The translations under genes and the position numbers were made by a program. A stretch of DNA of 64,000 nucleotides from the NCBI GenBank assembly GCA_930367205.1, contig CAKNEZ010000002.1, positions 1,212,343-1,276,342 on the forward strand, in the 5' to 3' direction. Positions within the stretch are counted from its first letter, which is position 1, and each line of letters begins with the position of its first letter. Of the stretch, positions 32,740-43,449 are shown piece by piece. The stretch comes from Acanthosoma haemorrhoidale (taxonomy: Eukaryota; Arthropoda; Insecta; Hemiptera; Acanthosomatidae). The notes below the pieces were generated by a model that saw only the letters and a list, made by a program, of their open reading frames with translations, was not told the DNA's origin and did not search any database.

Positions 32740-33510
32740 ACATTCAGGTGTGCACTTAGACGGTATACACTTCTTTCCGTAACGATAATGGCCAAAACAA
32801 TACTTTCCTTTTGGATCAAAACGTTTATTTCGGCTGTTACTACGAGAACGAACGGAGTTATCTCTACTTAAACCTCTGGATATTCTAGACTCAAGTGCGG
32901 ATAGTCTTTTATTCAGTTCCTCCAGCGTCGAATCGAATGTGGGCCCTTTAGAATGAACAACATTTATATCACGCGCGGGTTTAATATCCCATATTTTATC
33001 ACCGATTTCGGCTAATTTATCCAGATTGCCATCTGAAATAACCAAGATACTTTTTATTTCCGTTGGAAGTTTATCAAGCCACAATGATTTCAACAGTTTA
33101 TCAGAAAAATCGTCACCTGCTAATCCTTTCATTTTTCGAAGTAACTGACTTGGCTTTTGATCTCCTATTTCTAATTCGCTAACGACTTTTTTAATTTTTC
33201 TGTCCTCACTTTCTCGGAATATACTTAAAAGTCTATCCTTGGCCGTGGTATATTTGTTGTCCACAGTAGATGAGACAATGTCGTATATGTTTTCTACTAA
33301 CTTAAGGTCCAATAGAGCAATTAGGTAATTAAATTTCGTACCTTCCCTAGTGATTCCTCCAAGATCGAACTGGGCTTCCGCCTGGCAAAACCAAATTTCT
33401 GGTTTGTCTTTCCAAAACGGCGGAAGCTTGATACTAACCTTATCAATGTTCTTCGTCAAAGATTCACTATTTTCGTTTTTCATATTTTCGTCCGGGATGA
33501 TTAATTTCAT
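32692..33510 (-). CDS. gag: gypsy D gag
   Basis: 272 codons, intact, ATG at 33510. N-terminal half: KLPPFWKDKPEIWFCQAEAQ, then ALLDLKLVENIYDIV and a LLRKMKGLAGDDFSDKLLKS stretch, typical of insect gypsy Gag. A coiled-coil-like LEELNKRLSALESRI precedes a basic SR-rich stretch. The C-terminus has CFGHYRYGKKC...CTPEC, an unusual zinc-binding pattern rather than a standard CCHC knuckle, as I recall for this clade. It ends 8 codons after a GGGAAAC heptamer. Gag would form cytoplasmic particles holding the element RNA. Confidence 0.88.
   Translation of the reverse strand: MKLIIPDENMKNENSESLTKNIDKVSIKLPPFWKDKPEIWFCQAEAQFDLGGITREGTKFNYLIALLDLKLVENIYDIVSSTVDNKYTTAKDRLLSIFRESEDRKIKKVVSELEIGDQKPSQLLRKMKGLAGDDFSDKLLKSLWLDKLPTEIKSILVISDGNLDKLAEIGDKIWDIKPARDINVVHSKGPTFDSTLEELNKRLSALESRISRGLSRDNSVRSRSNSRNKRFDPKGKYCFGHYRYGKKCIPSKCTPECKWVVEKGNSSRQTQN
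32716..32722 (-). promoter_or_regulatory. -1 ribosomal frameshift heptamer (gypsy D)
   Basis: On the minus strand G GGA AAC in the gag frame, a canonical X XXY YYZ slippery site. A -1 slip here moves translation from ...EKGN into the frame LLTADTELTNC that leads into the protease. The gag stop lies 22-24 bases further on. GGGAAAC is a known retroviral gag-pro slippery sequence. Confidence 0.75.
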
Positions 33511-33529
33511 AAATCACTCACGATCACGT

Positions 33530-33547
33530 CGGACATCGGGGTCACCA
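33530..33547 (-). other. gypsy D primer-binding site (tRNA-Trp-like)
   Basis: Minus strand TGGTGACCCCGATGTCC, two bases after the LTR. The first 12 bases match the reverse complement of an insect tRNA-Trp 3' end plus CCA as I recall it. Confidence 0.7.
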
Positions 33548-33549
33548 AT

Positions 33550-33719
33550 TGTAGTGGGGTTTTACACATTTATAAAACTCACAATACATTACATAACTTT
33601 TATATTTTAGGACAGAACACAAGGTACAAAATTTACATATCATTCTTTTTACAAACACATGTGTTGTAGGTTATTTATTTGGCGGTCTCTATGGGTACCA
33701 AGCAATGCCAGCCGCCACA
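33550..33719 (-). repeat. gypsy D 5' LTR, 170 bp
   Basis: Partner of 29401-29570. Flanked right by AATC, the target duplication. Confidence 0.95.
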
Positions 33720-33723
33720 AATC

Positions 33724-33814
33724 TAACCTATATAACTTGTGATTCAAATGTACTTATTTAATGGTTAATAAATTATTACTTATATTCAATCAACCTATGT
33801 CTTTCATTCTGACA
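33724..33814 (+). repeat. gypsy B 3' LTR, right part
   Basis: TAACCTATATAAC...CATTCTGACA, followed by the ACTAG target duplication of gypsy B and by tandem unit 2. Confidence 0.9.
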
Positions 33815-33819
33815 ACTAG

Positions 33820-35372
33820 GGTGTAGCCGTAGCCGGTAGAATTCTAAACTTCCTAGCAGCCGGAAAGGATGTCTATCCACACCCACTCCCTGGCCGTACC
33901 GTACAGGCATTGATACATCAGACGTCTTAGCAAGGGGAAATGAACGGATCCTCCACTTCTTTACCCTCCCATTGCCTACAGACTCATCTAAAGTCATTTT
34001 CACTTTAATATTGGAACAGTGGAATCCCTCCGGATTGTGTAAACGATGGTATAACAATATCAGCGGAAGACTGACTGTCCAAGCTAGAATAAACCTTTCC
34101 GGGTTAACAAACTCCAAATGGCAGAGCATAAACATAATGGCACATATTCCTACCAAACCCTTAAGATCGAAGAATCTGTTACCGCCGCTAATACCTGCTC
34201 ACTCCGAATAAAAGGGATTTGGCAGACTTATGTATTATACAGTGAACCTGTGACAAAAACGTCTATAGAAAAACTTTTGTAGTAGAGTCAAGACTCAACG
34301 CAGCAGCACACACAAAATAGCCTGCCCGGGTGGGCAGGCGCATGTATATTCATTCGAATGAGGCGAGATGATAAGAATTTATGACCCCACCCGAGGGCGG
34401 AGTTGTGACAAAAAATTGATTATAGACTCATCAAAAGTCCCCCTCCACGGAAATCTTTAGTAAAAGGCGAAAGATTTATTCGCTTTGAAGGGAGACCAGA
34501 GTTAACTGATATATTGGATATTTCTCCTAGGGTTGACGCCATGACAAACAATAACTCCGGGAGGTGAATAGGCTTTGACATATACCAGCGTCATAGAAAA
34601 ACTTTAAAGTACCGGGAACATCCATCCCATCCAACCGATACCATTCATCTAATTGTCGAATTACCATAAATATTCATAATGGAATAGAATTAGGGCGAGA
34701 ATAAAAATGTCCAAGCGACAGCATGCCATCGCTCGCGGCCCCGATACCCTCCTGCTGCTGCTGGTACCTGGTAGCAAAAATTTTCAACTAATCTAAAGTC
34801 CTGCCGCATCTTTGCTGATATTACATCTTTTCCTCGAAACGTATTGATGCCTTTAGAAAAAAATAAATAAGTTAAATCACTCAATAGAATTTTATAGGCC
34901 AAATCACCTAGTTCGTGAATATTTGAAGAATTATAATTATTTCTGATAAAAAGGTAGTTCAAACGCGAGATAGCTAGTTACATAACTTGGATTTATACTT
35001 TTTTCTATTATATTATATATATCCTGACCGGAATACATTTTTTTATCGCTATATAATTTAAAGAGGGTAGCAGAGCCGGAATTAAAACCGGCAGAAATTC
35101 TCTGGGTGTCTCTGTAAAATACAGCGAAATAAATCAATAAGTAAATTGAATACGCCGTAGTCGGTATTGAAAAAATATCCCACCAAATGCAATGCCCTGT
35201 TTTCACAGAATTAACGAGCTCCTTTAAGATAACAGCGTAAGGCGAAGGTGAGTCTTTCTTTCTAGGCTTCCATAAAGATTTATACGTGTACAACAACACA
35301 CTTGGGGATGTTTCGTATGGAAGAACCTTTTACGTTATGCATTTCCCTCGTTCTATCTTATTATGCCACTAG
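33820..35372 (+). repeat. tandem unit copy 2 (1553 bp, internal ~790 bp absent)
   Basis: Starts GGTGTAGCCGTAGCC. Relative to copies 1 and 3 it lacks the block from after TTGTAGTAGAG to before TCAAGACTCAACG. The hairpin GCCTGCCC-GGGT-GGGCAGGC is perfect here (34320-34339), with palindrome CATTCGAATG at 34351-34360. Minus frames 34937-35299 and 34690-34962 are the counterparts of those in copy 1. Confidence 0.82.
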
Positions 35373-37057
35373 GGGTTAGCCGTAGCCGGTAGAATTCTAA
35401 ACTTCCTAGCAGCCTGTTTATCCAACATCCGGAAAGGATGTTTATCCACACTCACTCCCTGGCCGTACCGTACAGGCATTGATACATCAGACGTCTTAGC
35501 AAGGGGAAATGAACGGATCCTCTACTTCTTTACCCTCCCATTGCCTACAGACTCGTCTAAAGTCATTTTGACTTTCATATTGGAACAGTGGAATCCCTCC
35601 AGATTGTGTAAACGATGGTATAACAATAACAGCGGAAGACTGAATGTCCAAGCTAGAGTAAACCTTTCCGGGTTAACAAACTCCAAATGGCAGAGCATAA
35701 ACATAATGGAACATATTCCTACCGAACCCTTAAGATCGAAGAATCTGTTACCGCCGCTAATACCTGCTCACTCCGAATAAAAGGGATTTGGCAGACTTAT
35801 GTATTATACAGTGAACCTGTGAAAAAAACGTCTATAGAAAAACTTTTGTAGTAGAGTTTCTTGGAAGGTCGGCTTAGGTTGATAAAATGAGTTATTAACT
35901 AACCGCTGCATAAATTTATTAATGTCCAACGTTTTGACTTACTCTGTTCTAGACTACTTTTTTGCTAGTATAGCTCTATATATAATTGGAGAAAATGATA
36001 TTTTTAAACGTGTGCTAATTTTTGTTTGGACAACAATCGCATGGTAATTGTAATTTATTTCCATTTAAATTAAAATGTATACTTTTGTTGTCACTACGAT
36101 CAAAATGTGTTTGTATTTAGTCGCATTCTACTTAATCGGCATGCACTTGGATAAGCCCAATGGAAGGAAACTTGTAGATGTATGGTTTAATATTAAGATT
36201 GTGTTTTATGACGCCTCTCCATATATTGACGGTTGACTTTTTTCGCACACAAACAATAAATGATTTTGGAACACTTTAACTGTGGCGAAATAGTCTAAAA
36301 TTCGATTAAATAAAATTAAAATTAATCGCAACGAACGATTGTATTTCTTAATCGGTTACATGAGGACACCGAGTGTGCTTATTGATGGTTTAAGAAAAAT
36401 GACAAGGGAGGATTAGACAAATTAATTAATTCATCATCTATATTTTTTACGGGATTGAGATATTATCTAATAATGAGACCGGGGAAATTTCGTTTATTTT
36501 TTGAAAGCTCTCAGATTTGAAATCAAACGTCAAAGGAAAGATAGGAGGATCCTTTTTTGTCAGGGAAATTCTTACAAGTTTTTTCCCTATGTAGAAGAAT
36601 CTATTCGGTAGGTATGGTAAGTAGAGCTTTTTTATGAGTTGGTCATTCAGTCAAGACTCAACGCAGCAGCACACACAAAATGGCCTGCCCGGGTGGGCAG
36701 GCGCATGTATATTCATTCGAATGAGGCGAGATGATAAGAATTTATGACCCCACCCGAGGGCGGAGTTGTTACAAAAAATTGATTATAGACTCATCAAAAG
36801 TCCCCCTCCACGGAAATCTTTTGTAAAAGGCGAAAGATTTATTCGCTTTGAAGGGAGACCAGAGTTAACTGATATATTGGATATTTCTCCTAGGGTTGAC
36901 GCCATGACAAACAATAACTCCGGGAGGTGAATAGGCTTTGACATATACCAGCGTCATAGAAAAACTTTAAAGTACCGGGAACATCCATCCCATCCAACCG
37001 ATACCATTCATCTAATTGTCGAATTATCATAAATATTCATAATGGAATAGAATTAGG
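35373..37057 (+). repeat. tandem unit copy 3 (3'-truncated)
   Basis: Starts GGGTTAGCCGTAGCC directly after copy 2. It has a 14-bp insertion near 35420 and keeps the block missing from copy 2. Similarity stops at GAATAGAATTAGG. The next ~20 bp (TATGGTAAGTAGAGCTTTTT) repeat an internal unit segment at about 36610-36632, so the end is a jump back, not a clean unit end. Confidence 0.82.
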
Positions 37058-37077
37058 TATGGTAAGTAGAGCTTTTT

Positions 37078-37440
37078 CCCTCTCAAACGACGCCATTTAC
37101 TATGTTTGACTAGCTGAGCAATGCAGAATGACTGAATGTTTTGTTTCTGAAATTTAAAAATTAATTGCCTGATTTGATTTAGTTTTTTAAATCCATAATG
37201 AATTGGCAAAGAAGAAAAGCTTATTGCTCAGAACGATTATGTAGCTGGATAACTTCATTTAAATATATACAACTATGTAGTTCAATTCAAAATTATCAAA
37301 ATCACTGTCATATTGAACAAAGAAAATATGTTAGCTTTAATCATGAAGTTGATCATAACCAAATAAATAAGGAAAGTCTTGCCTGATGAATATACGGAGC
37401 TTGCTTCGCTACTTAAAGACCACACATTAATAGTGTCCAC
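37078..37440 (-). repeat. dispersed repeat, relative of the inverted-repeat arm
   Basis: GAGCAATGCAGAATGACTGAATG... matches, in reverse orientation, the sequences at 43450-43612 and 44465-44640, and in direct orientation those at 59933-60110 and 60960-61090. No coding motif. Confidence 0.7.
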
Positions 37441-38032
37441 TGTATTTGGTTATAAAACTGGAGAGGCATCTCAATTTCTTCTTCATTAGTAATAAAATAG
37501 AAAAAGTACGACAAAGGTCTTACCGGCTATCGCACTTGCTAACTTCACCTAGCCTTTCGTTTCGTCTTAAATTTATGGTAATTAAATGTGTCCTCCGGCC
37601 AGCTCTGCTGTACGATGCCCGGCTATTTACCCACTTGACTGACAATACAGCCAAATGTCTCCCACACTTCCAGAATGGAATCATGCGAAAAGTGGTCCGA
37701 CATACCTCTTTCGAGAGGTTGAAGAACGCTGACCTGCACCCGTTGCTTGGTGTGCCGTCGGTGGGTGAGTTCATCCGCCGGAGACACATTAAGTTTTTTG
37801 ACTCGTTGCAACACCTGACAAACCCAATGTTTAACACTATGGCCCCACCACCCCTCCTGCATCGATGGTAACAGACTGTCGAGGAAAAATTAGGTTAATA
37901 ATTAGTATAGTAATTAGTAAGTTAGTTTTAAGGTTGATCAAAAAGGTGAGCCCTATCACCTTTATTAGTCAGTTTAGTCCAGTAACGTATAATGTATTAT
38001 CATTATCATTATACTTGTTTATTCATTATATA
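37441..38032 (+). pseudogene. Jockey-type LINE 3' end
   Basis: Frame at 37446-37871: LERHLNFFFISNKIEKVRQ, RSYRLSHLLTSPSLSFRLKF, VLRPALLYDARLFTHLTDNT, VVRHTSFERLKNADLHPLL, FIRRRHIKFFDSLQHLTNP. A ~160-bp 3' untranslated region follows, with GGTGAGCCCTATCACC. Same subfamily as the host LINE at 49330-49964/55202-55395, whose uninterrupted sequence across its insertion site is seen here. Confidence 0.87.
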
Positions 38033-38400
38033 ATTTTTATAAAATACCAAAACCCGTATATGATGTAGCGATGCTACAGGAAATACAAAAATAATTTTTA
38101 AATAGATTCGCCTGAGGATCTATAATAATATTAAATTATCTGTAAATTTGAAGAGGCTATGAAAGAAAAAAAAATACTTACTTCTCTACTTTCTATATCA
38201 TATTAGTGTGAAACCGGTGGGTGGTTACAAAATTTTACAACTAACTGAGATACAAAAGTGAGTATTAGGTATCAAAAGGTTGACTACACCTGGTTTAGAC
38301 TTCAAAAAATGGCAAGCCAGGATGGAAAAAAATGTGTACAGATAGAACAGCTGTCATCCAAAACATGTTTAAACGAATGATTATTGCAATGCCCACTCCC
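38033..38400 (+). repeat. dispersed repeat R
   Basis: Landmarks as in 12568-12930, including the distal CCAGGATGGAAAAAAATGTG that is also present there. Confidence 0.78.
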
Positions 38401-38409
38401 GGTCTGGGG

Positions 38410-39650
38410 GATTCTTTGAAAACTCAAAATGTAACAGGGAATGATGGGGCTTATTACATTGCGAACATGTACAATTTTTTACAATTAGGCGCTAAATGAT
38501 TAGGAGAAAAACACTTTAAACAATATGCCTTTTGTTTAATAAAACAAAACCTATCCCAAGGAGTCATTTTTAAAAATCCTTTACGATCAACTAATTTATG
38601 AGATCTTTGATTGCATTTCAAGCAATTTGTAGCTTTATCAAAACCATCGCTAGTACTTCCTCCCTACTGAGCAACGAAAACCTTTGGTCTGCAATCCTTT
38701 ATCGGTTTTTCCGATCTGGTCGTTGATGAGTTATATTCCCAAGGAAGGGTTTAAATTTGTCTTTAGACGAAAGTTACGAAATCCTCATAAGTAGGAATAT
38801 CCTTTTCGCAAACCGCGGATTCGAACGCCCGACGGGAAACGGGGTCTAAAATTTTCAAATCACGGTTTAAAAATATCGAATCAGCCAAATTTTCGGTGTT
38901 TAATCTTTTAAGGGCTGTTATGGGCCCACAAAATCTATCAATTACTGAGCTTAATCTCCATCTTGATTCTGACTTTAATGGTTTGAATTCAAAAATTTGC
39001 TCTAAATAGGTATCTGCTTGAGCTCTAGGGTCATTGTAACGTTTCTGTAACGCGTCCCAAATTACTGGGTAATTTTCCGTTGCTGGTAGGTGTTTACAAA
39101 TATTCAAGGCTTCCCCACCAAGCTTTGATACTAATTATTGAACTCTATGTTGATCGGTCAACGATTTATTTTCATTTACTAACAATTTGAACATTTCATA
39201 AAAGACCTACCATTGCGTTTGATCCCCTCTAAAACAAGGTAACTTTAATTTTGGAAGGTGTACTTCAATGTTGTTCGTCGCCAGGGTTGGTAAAAGAGTT
39301 TCAGGAACCGTGGTAGTAGCGGACACTTTTTTCTTCGTCGCGAGGCTCTCAGCCGTCTCTTCAATGTACTCAATCATCTCCATATGAGAATCGTTAAAGG
39401 TTGGAGTAAATTACGAATCCAACTACAACTCTAATTCATTAATTCTGAATTCTACTTCGTCATATTCGGTCAAGGTTTTTGGTATTAGACGGTAAGTAGT
39501 TTCAAATTGCTGTAAAACTTTTTTATCCACAATGCCTTTCGACAGATCATAAATTCTTTGAATGCGCTGAAAAAGTTTTATTTTTTTTGCTTTATAAATT
39601 ATTAAAGACGAGTCAATTGCCTTTTTCTCACTAATTTTCAAAAATGAGTA
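38410..39650 (-). pseudogene. gag: BEL/Pao retrotransposon gag remnant
   Basis: Minus strand. The N-terminal frame (39641-39423) is LIPKTLTEYDEVEFRI-like. It is followed by LPKLKLPCFRGDQTQW, the DUF1759 signature of BEL/Pao Gag, then VSKLGGEALNICKHLPATEN and WDALQKRYNDPRAQADTYLE. The zinc region reads CLKCNQRSHKLV, CLKCFSPNHLAPNC and, after a one-base shift near 38468, CTCSQCNKPHHSLLHFE, the BEL/Pao multi-knuckle pattern. Stops interrupt near 39135, 39205 and 38665. No pol follows. Confidence 0.85.
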
Positions 39651-40683
39651 GCCAACAAAATCAACAAAAATAAACGGTCAAATTGGATTTGTCTATATTA
39701 TTAATTAAATCGACCTTATTGAACAATTCCTAATTTAACCAGTTCCAATAAACTATTCAAACTAATACGGAAAGAAAAATAAAACAAAAAACGAATAAAA
39801 GGAAAACCATAAATCCACTAGAGTTAGAAATAATCACCTTATTATTATTTTCTTATCAGTTAAAAAGGCAATCCGGAGAGAGAACTCCTCGGTTGGACCC
39901 TAAACCTCAAACTTGTAAACATAAAGGGGTAACGGGTAGAAAAATTGTTAAAACTTTACGAGTTTCAACTGTAGCAAAATAAAAACTTTTTCAATGAAAT
40001 TTATGAATTTGTTTTTCCCAACCAATATCAATTCTAACTTATCAACCATTAGCAATCTAGAATAAACAATTTCTACTTTAATTTGAACAAATATTTTACA
40101 AAACGAAACAAACAAAAAAACGTAGAAATATAAATATCCCACCAAATCGGGATAAAATATGCCGGGCTTACGCGAAACCAAGAAAACCAGTTCCTGGTAG
40201 TTGATTGTCGCTAACTTTTAAATTAAATTAATTTTCCAATTTAGTTCATAATAATACTATCGTATTTTTCCAATAACCATCTTCGAACTCCTTTCAATCA
40301 GGAACTGTGTTTTAATTAATTGAAACAACGAACTTTCAATATAATCAATACATAATTAAAAACACGGAAAGAAAAAAACAATTTTTTTTTTCAAAATCAG
40401 TTTGAATCCGGTCATGTGAATTCCTAGGCTATTTTGTAGCAAGTATATTATTAAATAAAGTTATTAGAAGGAATTAAAAATAAAAATCATACAATATTTA
40501 AAAAAGGTTATATGTATTACAAAAAAAAAAAAATAATTTTTGTTCCCTCCAGTATTTGGACAAACAAAAAAAATCATAGCATTAAAATTCAAATTAGGAT
40601 TTTCTAGTTAAAATTTCACTGATTTTAGACAGAAATTATTTTTTATGTAAGTATTTATTAATTACCATTCTTATTTTGCACAG

Positions 40684-40728
40684 GTATTAAAACTGAGAAA
40701 GAAGAAGAGAACTTTGTTATTGATGAAG
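40684..40728 (+). other. exon-like sequence 1 (45 nt, phase 1-1)
   Basis: Preceded by TTATTTTGCACAG and followed by GTAATAG. Reads IKTEKEEENFVIDE, an acidic linker resembling those in zinc-finger gene families (inference). No larger gene could be assembled. Confidence 0.3.
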
Positions 40729-41087
40729 GTAATAGAAATAAAAATCTTATTTAAATTAGAGTTACCGTCACTTCAAAAAAGGAAATAAATCCAAACACTC
40801 CTCCTATTTACGATAAATTTAAAGCTTGATCGATAAATAATTTTTAATCAGATTGAAATGTATCTTTTACCATGAGCCAAAATTATATCCTCAAATGGTT
40901 TGAGATTTATTAATGTCATTCATTATCTCATTACACTAAGTGGAAAAGTATCTGGATTTGTTTCTCAAAGGCTTTAGAACAAATGTGGATATTTGTAAAA
41001 TTTGGTCCTAATATATAGTTCAGCATCTGTACATTTATTATTGTTATCTATGAACATTCACTAATCACGCTTCTAATTTTATTAAAG

Positions 41088-41135
41088 GGATGATAACCAC
41101 AGTGAAGGAAGAGCATCTTGTTATCAATCATAAAG
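41088..41135 (+). other. exon-like sequence 2 (48 nt, phase 1-1)
   Basis: Reads MITTVKEEHLVINHK, colinear with exon-like sequence 1. The donor side (GTAATAGAAAT...ATCTTATTTA) also matches, so the two are a diverged duplication. The acceptor (ATTAAAG) is weak. Confidence 0.3.
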
Positions 41136-41689
41136 GTAATAGAAATTATGATCTTATTTAGATTAGATTTTAAATTAGTTTAACATAAATACATTTAATT
41201 GAAATTTAATGTATGTATTTTATCATCAACCCATATCTTAACTAATAAATCCACTCAAATCTAAATTTACGGCTAGCTATGAACTCACATTCTATTTATT
41301 TTATTTTTTCAGTGAAACAATGTTTTCTGTGGCTGGAAGAAATGAGCTGTGGGATACAGATATGATGGATAAACGAGACATAATTTGGTACAGTTATTAG
41401 TTAACACAAATGGGAGCTATGCAATCAAAATTATTTAAAATGTTTTTGTTTTTAAGAGGAAATTCCACGATTTCAATGCTTATTCTTGTTCTTAGCCTCC
41501 TCACTTTTCAATGGAAAGAATCACAATTTTTGCTAGCCTACTATTTTAAAGGAAATGAAACAAATATTTATTCTGCTTACACTTGCATTCAAACGTTTAT
41601 TGCTTAAGCCATCTCTTTGAAACCTTTGATTAAAACACCTCGACTGTAACCATATAATACTGCTATAACTGTTAAAAAAGTAGTGGAAG

Positions 41690-42250
41690 TTATAGAAATA
41701 CTCGGTGTCGGGTCGTCACGCAGGGGGCCGAGTTACCCTAGCCTTAGTGACGAAGTAAAAGTTGAATAGGCTATGACCTGGACAATTGCTTCATGACACT
41801 GTACTGTCTGACTCCAAATCTGATGGATATGGGCCCCGACAATGCACTATGTTCAGAAGGAGAGGTATAGGGTAGGTATTATATGTAGCTTATGTGGTCT
41901 TGGAATGACCACGAGTTCACACTCAGTATCTAAGGGTAGGCGAGACCGTCCGGATCCAAAAGGTAAGTGAGAACCGGAGAGAGGCAGACTGGATCACTGG
42001 GGGAGACGCTACTAGGTAAAGTTCGTAGGGCCCCAGGCGACCGTCCTCCGCTATGAAGTGAGCTCTTCCAAGGAGGTGCTAGCTTTAGTGATACGAACGC
42101 ACAGAATGCCAAGAGGAAAGTGTCGGGTCTGACAAGGCCGGACTAAAACATAGCGAGGTTATGAAAGATAAATGCAGAGGTTTTCATAAATGAGAAGGCC
42201 GAATCTGGAAACATCAGTCCAGCTGCAAGTGCCACCAGTCCAGAGACTAG
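41690..42250 (+). repeat. GC-richer repeat, diverged partner of 44640-45290
   Basis: Shares in order TATCTAAGGGT, a GA-rich AACCGGAGAGAGG-type block, TCTTCCAAGGAG and AATGCCAAGA with 44640-45290. No coding frame; possibly a retroelement untranslated region (inference). The outer boundary of the inverted repeat cuts it at 42035. Confidence 0.6.
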
Positions 42251-42271
42251 CCGTAGCTTAAATAAATTATC

Positions 42272-43000
42272 GTTTTTTTTTGGTTTTTTTTATAAACCCC
42301 TTGAAGTTATACAATGAAAATATTAATAAGATACTTTGCAAATTTCTCATCATTCTGCTATGCGCAGATGCATTTGAAGGAGTTCATGTTACTCAACAAT
42401 ACAGATTGTGGTTAAAATATAACAACTTGAAAACAAATCTACGTGATGGGGCTCACCTCCAGTTTAAAAATGGGAGAAAAACTTACAAACTAAAAACTAT
42501 ACCTTGATATGTCTACGCTGGATGAATTCATCCACCGTAGGCTGCTCAAATATCTCATGCAGCTCACTGTTTCTTCACTGCTCGAATGAAGTACCTCTGA
42601 CCACTTTCATCAGTATACCGTTTTGGAATAGTTGGAGTTTCTTAGCTGTCGTATACGTCAGATAACGAAATAGCGGTGCACCATACAGCAGAGTAGGCCT
42701 GAGTATGCTCTTGTAAATTAGTAGCTTGAGACGTAGTGATAGATTGGGGGAAGTTAATAAGTACGTAAGCCGGTAAGACTTCATGCGTGTATGCTTCAAC
42801 TTCTTCGCAAAATGGTTACTAAAATGGAGGTGTCTGTTCATTTTAATTCCCAGATATACTAGGTCATTGGCTGGTGAATTTTCCTCCGTTCCTACTATGT
42901 AACTAGTAGGGAGCGGGCTTTTTCCCTTTTGGAAAGAGAAAGGGTCTTTTTCTGACCAATCGCATCCAGCCAATGAGGCAAGGTTCTATTCTGGCCTGGA
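42272..43000 (-). pseudogene. Jockey-type LINE 3' end (left arm)
   Basis: The minus frame 42973-42575 has NDLVYLGIKMNRHLHFSN, LLTSPNLSLRLKLLIYKS, LLYGAPLFRYL and VVRGTSFEQ, then TGA in place of an Arg codon. It continues as NSELHEIFEQPTVDEFI. The 3' untranslated region ends in A-runs (T8 and T9 on the plus strand, about 42273-42292). Mirror copy at 61533-62261. Confidence 0.87.
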
Positions 43001-43449
43001 TAGAAGGTACCCAGCCCCTCTACAAGGGCCCATGGGCTACAAGCTAGTTTTGATACCTGAGCCACTCTTTCTGAGGTCGTAATGCAGTTGCGTCTTTTAT
43101 TAATTACAATATTTACACTGATATGACTTGTGGTTTGGTAATATTATTTACATTTGTTTAAATTAATTTACAACATATTATAACCAATTTACAATGTATA
43201 CAATAGAGTATAGGGCGATTTACCTTATGTAGTTAGTGGATGCTACACTAAGCATTTAAAATTATACACTATCACCACTGCTTTACTCATTGAAGAGTTA
43301 ACATCAAAAAGAAAAAAAACAAATTCAAAATTATTAACATTGTGGGCCAAGCCAGGTAATTAAACTAGTAATGTCATATTTTTATATGTGTGAACTTTCT
43401 CTACTCTTAGATGTTTTAATGACGTAGCTGATGAAAGCTAATCAGCTAC
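43001..43449. other. unassigned DNA in left arm
   Basis: No supported frame. AT-rich after 43080. Mirror at 61084-61532. Confidence 0.45.

Larger units (their letters stand above)
29401..33719 (-). mobile_element. gypsy element D (minus strand, young, near-complete)
   Basis: Flanking LTRs of 170 bp (29401-29570 and 33550-33719) look identical. The 4-bp target duplication AATC (29397-29400, 33720-33723) is perfect and lies inside the 3' LTR of gypsy B. On the minus strand: PBS matching tRNA-Trp, gag, a -1 frameshift site, then protease, RT, RNase H, integrase, and a GGGGGGAGAGTGA polypurine tract before the 3' LTR. This is the most recent layer of the nest. Only small indels break pol. Confidence 0.95.
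20886..33814 (+). mobile_element. gypsy element B (same family as A), carrying gypsy C and gypsy D
   Basis: Inserted between tandem units 1 and 2 with a perfect 5-bp duplication ACTAG (20881-20885 and 33815-33819). The 5' LTR is 148 bp. The 3' LTR has lost its first bases and is split by gypsy D. The internal region matches gypsy A closely. Gypsy C occupies 23012-27409 between the RT and RNase H parts, with loss of about 115 bp of B. B is degenerate: frameshifts in gag and pol, nonsense codons at about 22223 and 28354, and a protease reading DTR. Confidence 0.93.
39651..41689. other. AT-rich unassigned DNA with exon-like sequences
   Basis: The part next to the BEL gag (39651-40200) may be its leader or LTR, but I cannot define ends. 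The rest is AT-rich with no long frame. Two short exon-like sequences (listed separately) and a polypyrimidine-AG at 41300-41312 stand out. Confidence 0.4.

Noticed and set aside
34690..35299. Minus-strand frames of the tandem unit as an endogenous viral (densovirus-like) protein
   Set aside because: Protein-like composition but no capsid or NS1 motif that I can point to; assignment would be a guess.
42280..42507. 75-codon frame in the left arm (and its mirror) as a gene
   Set aside because: It is antisense to the 3' untranslated region of a Jockey LINE.
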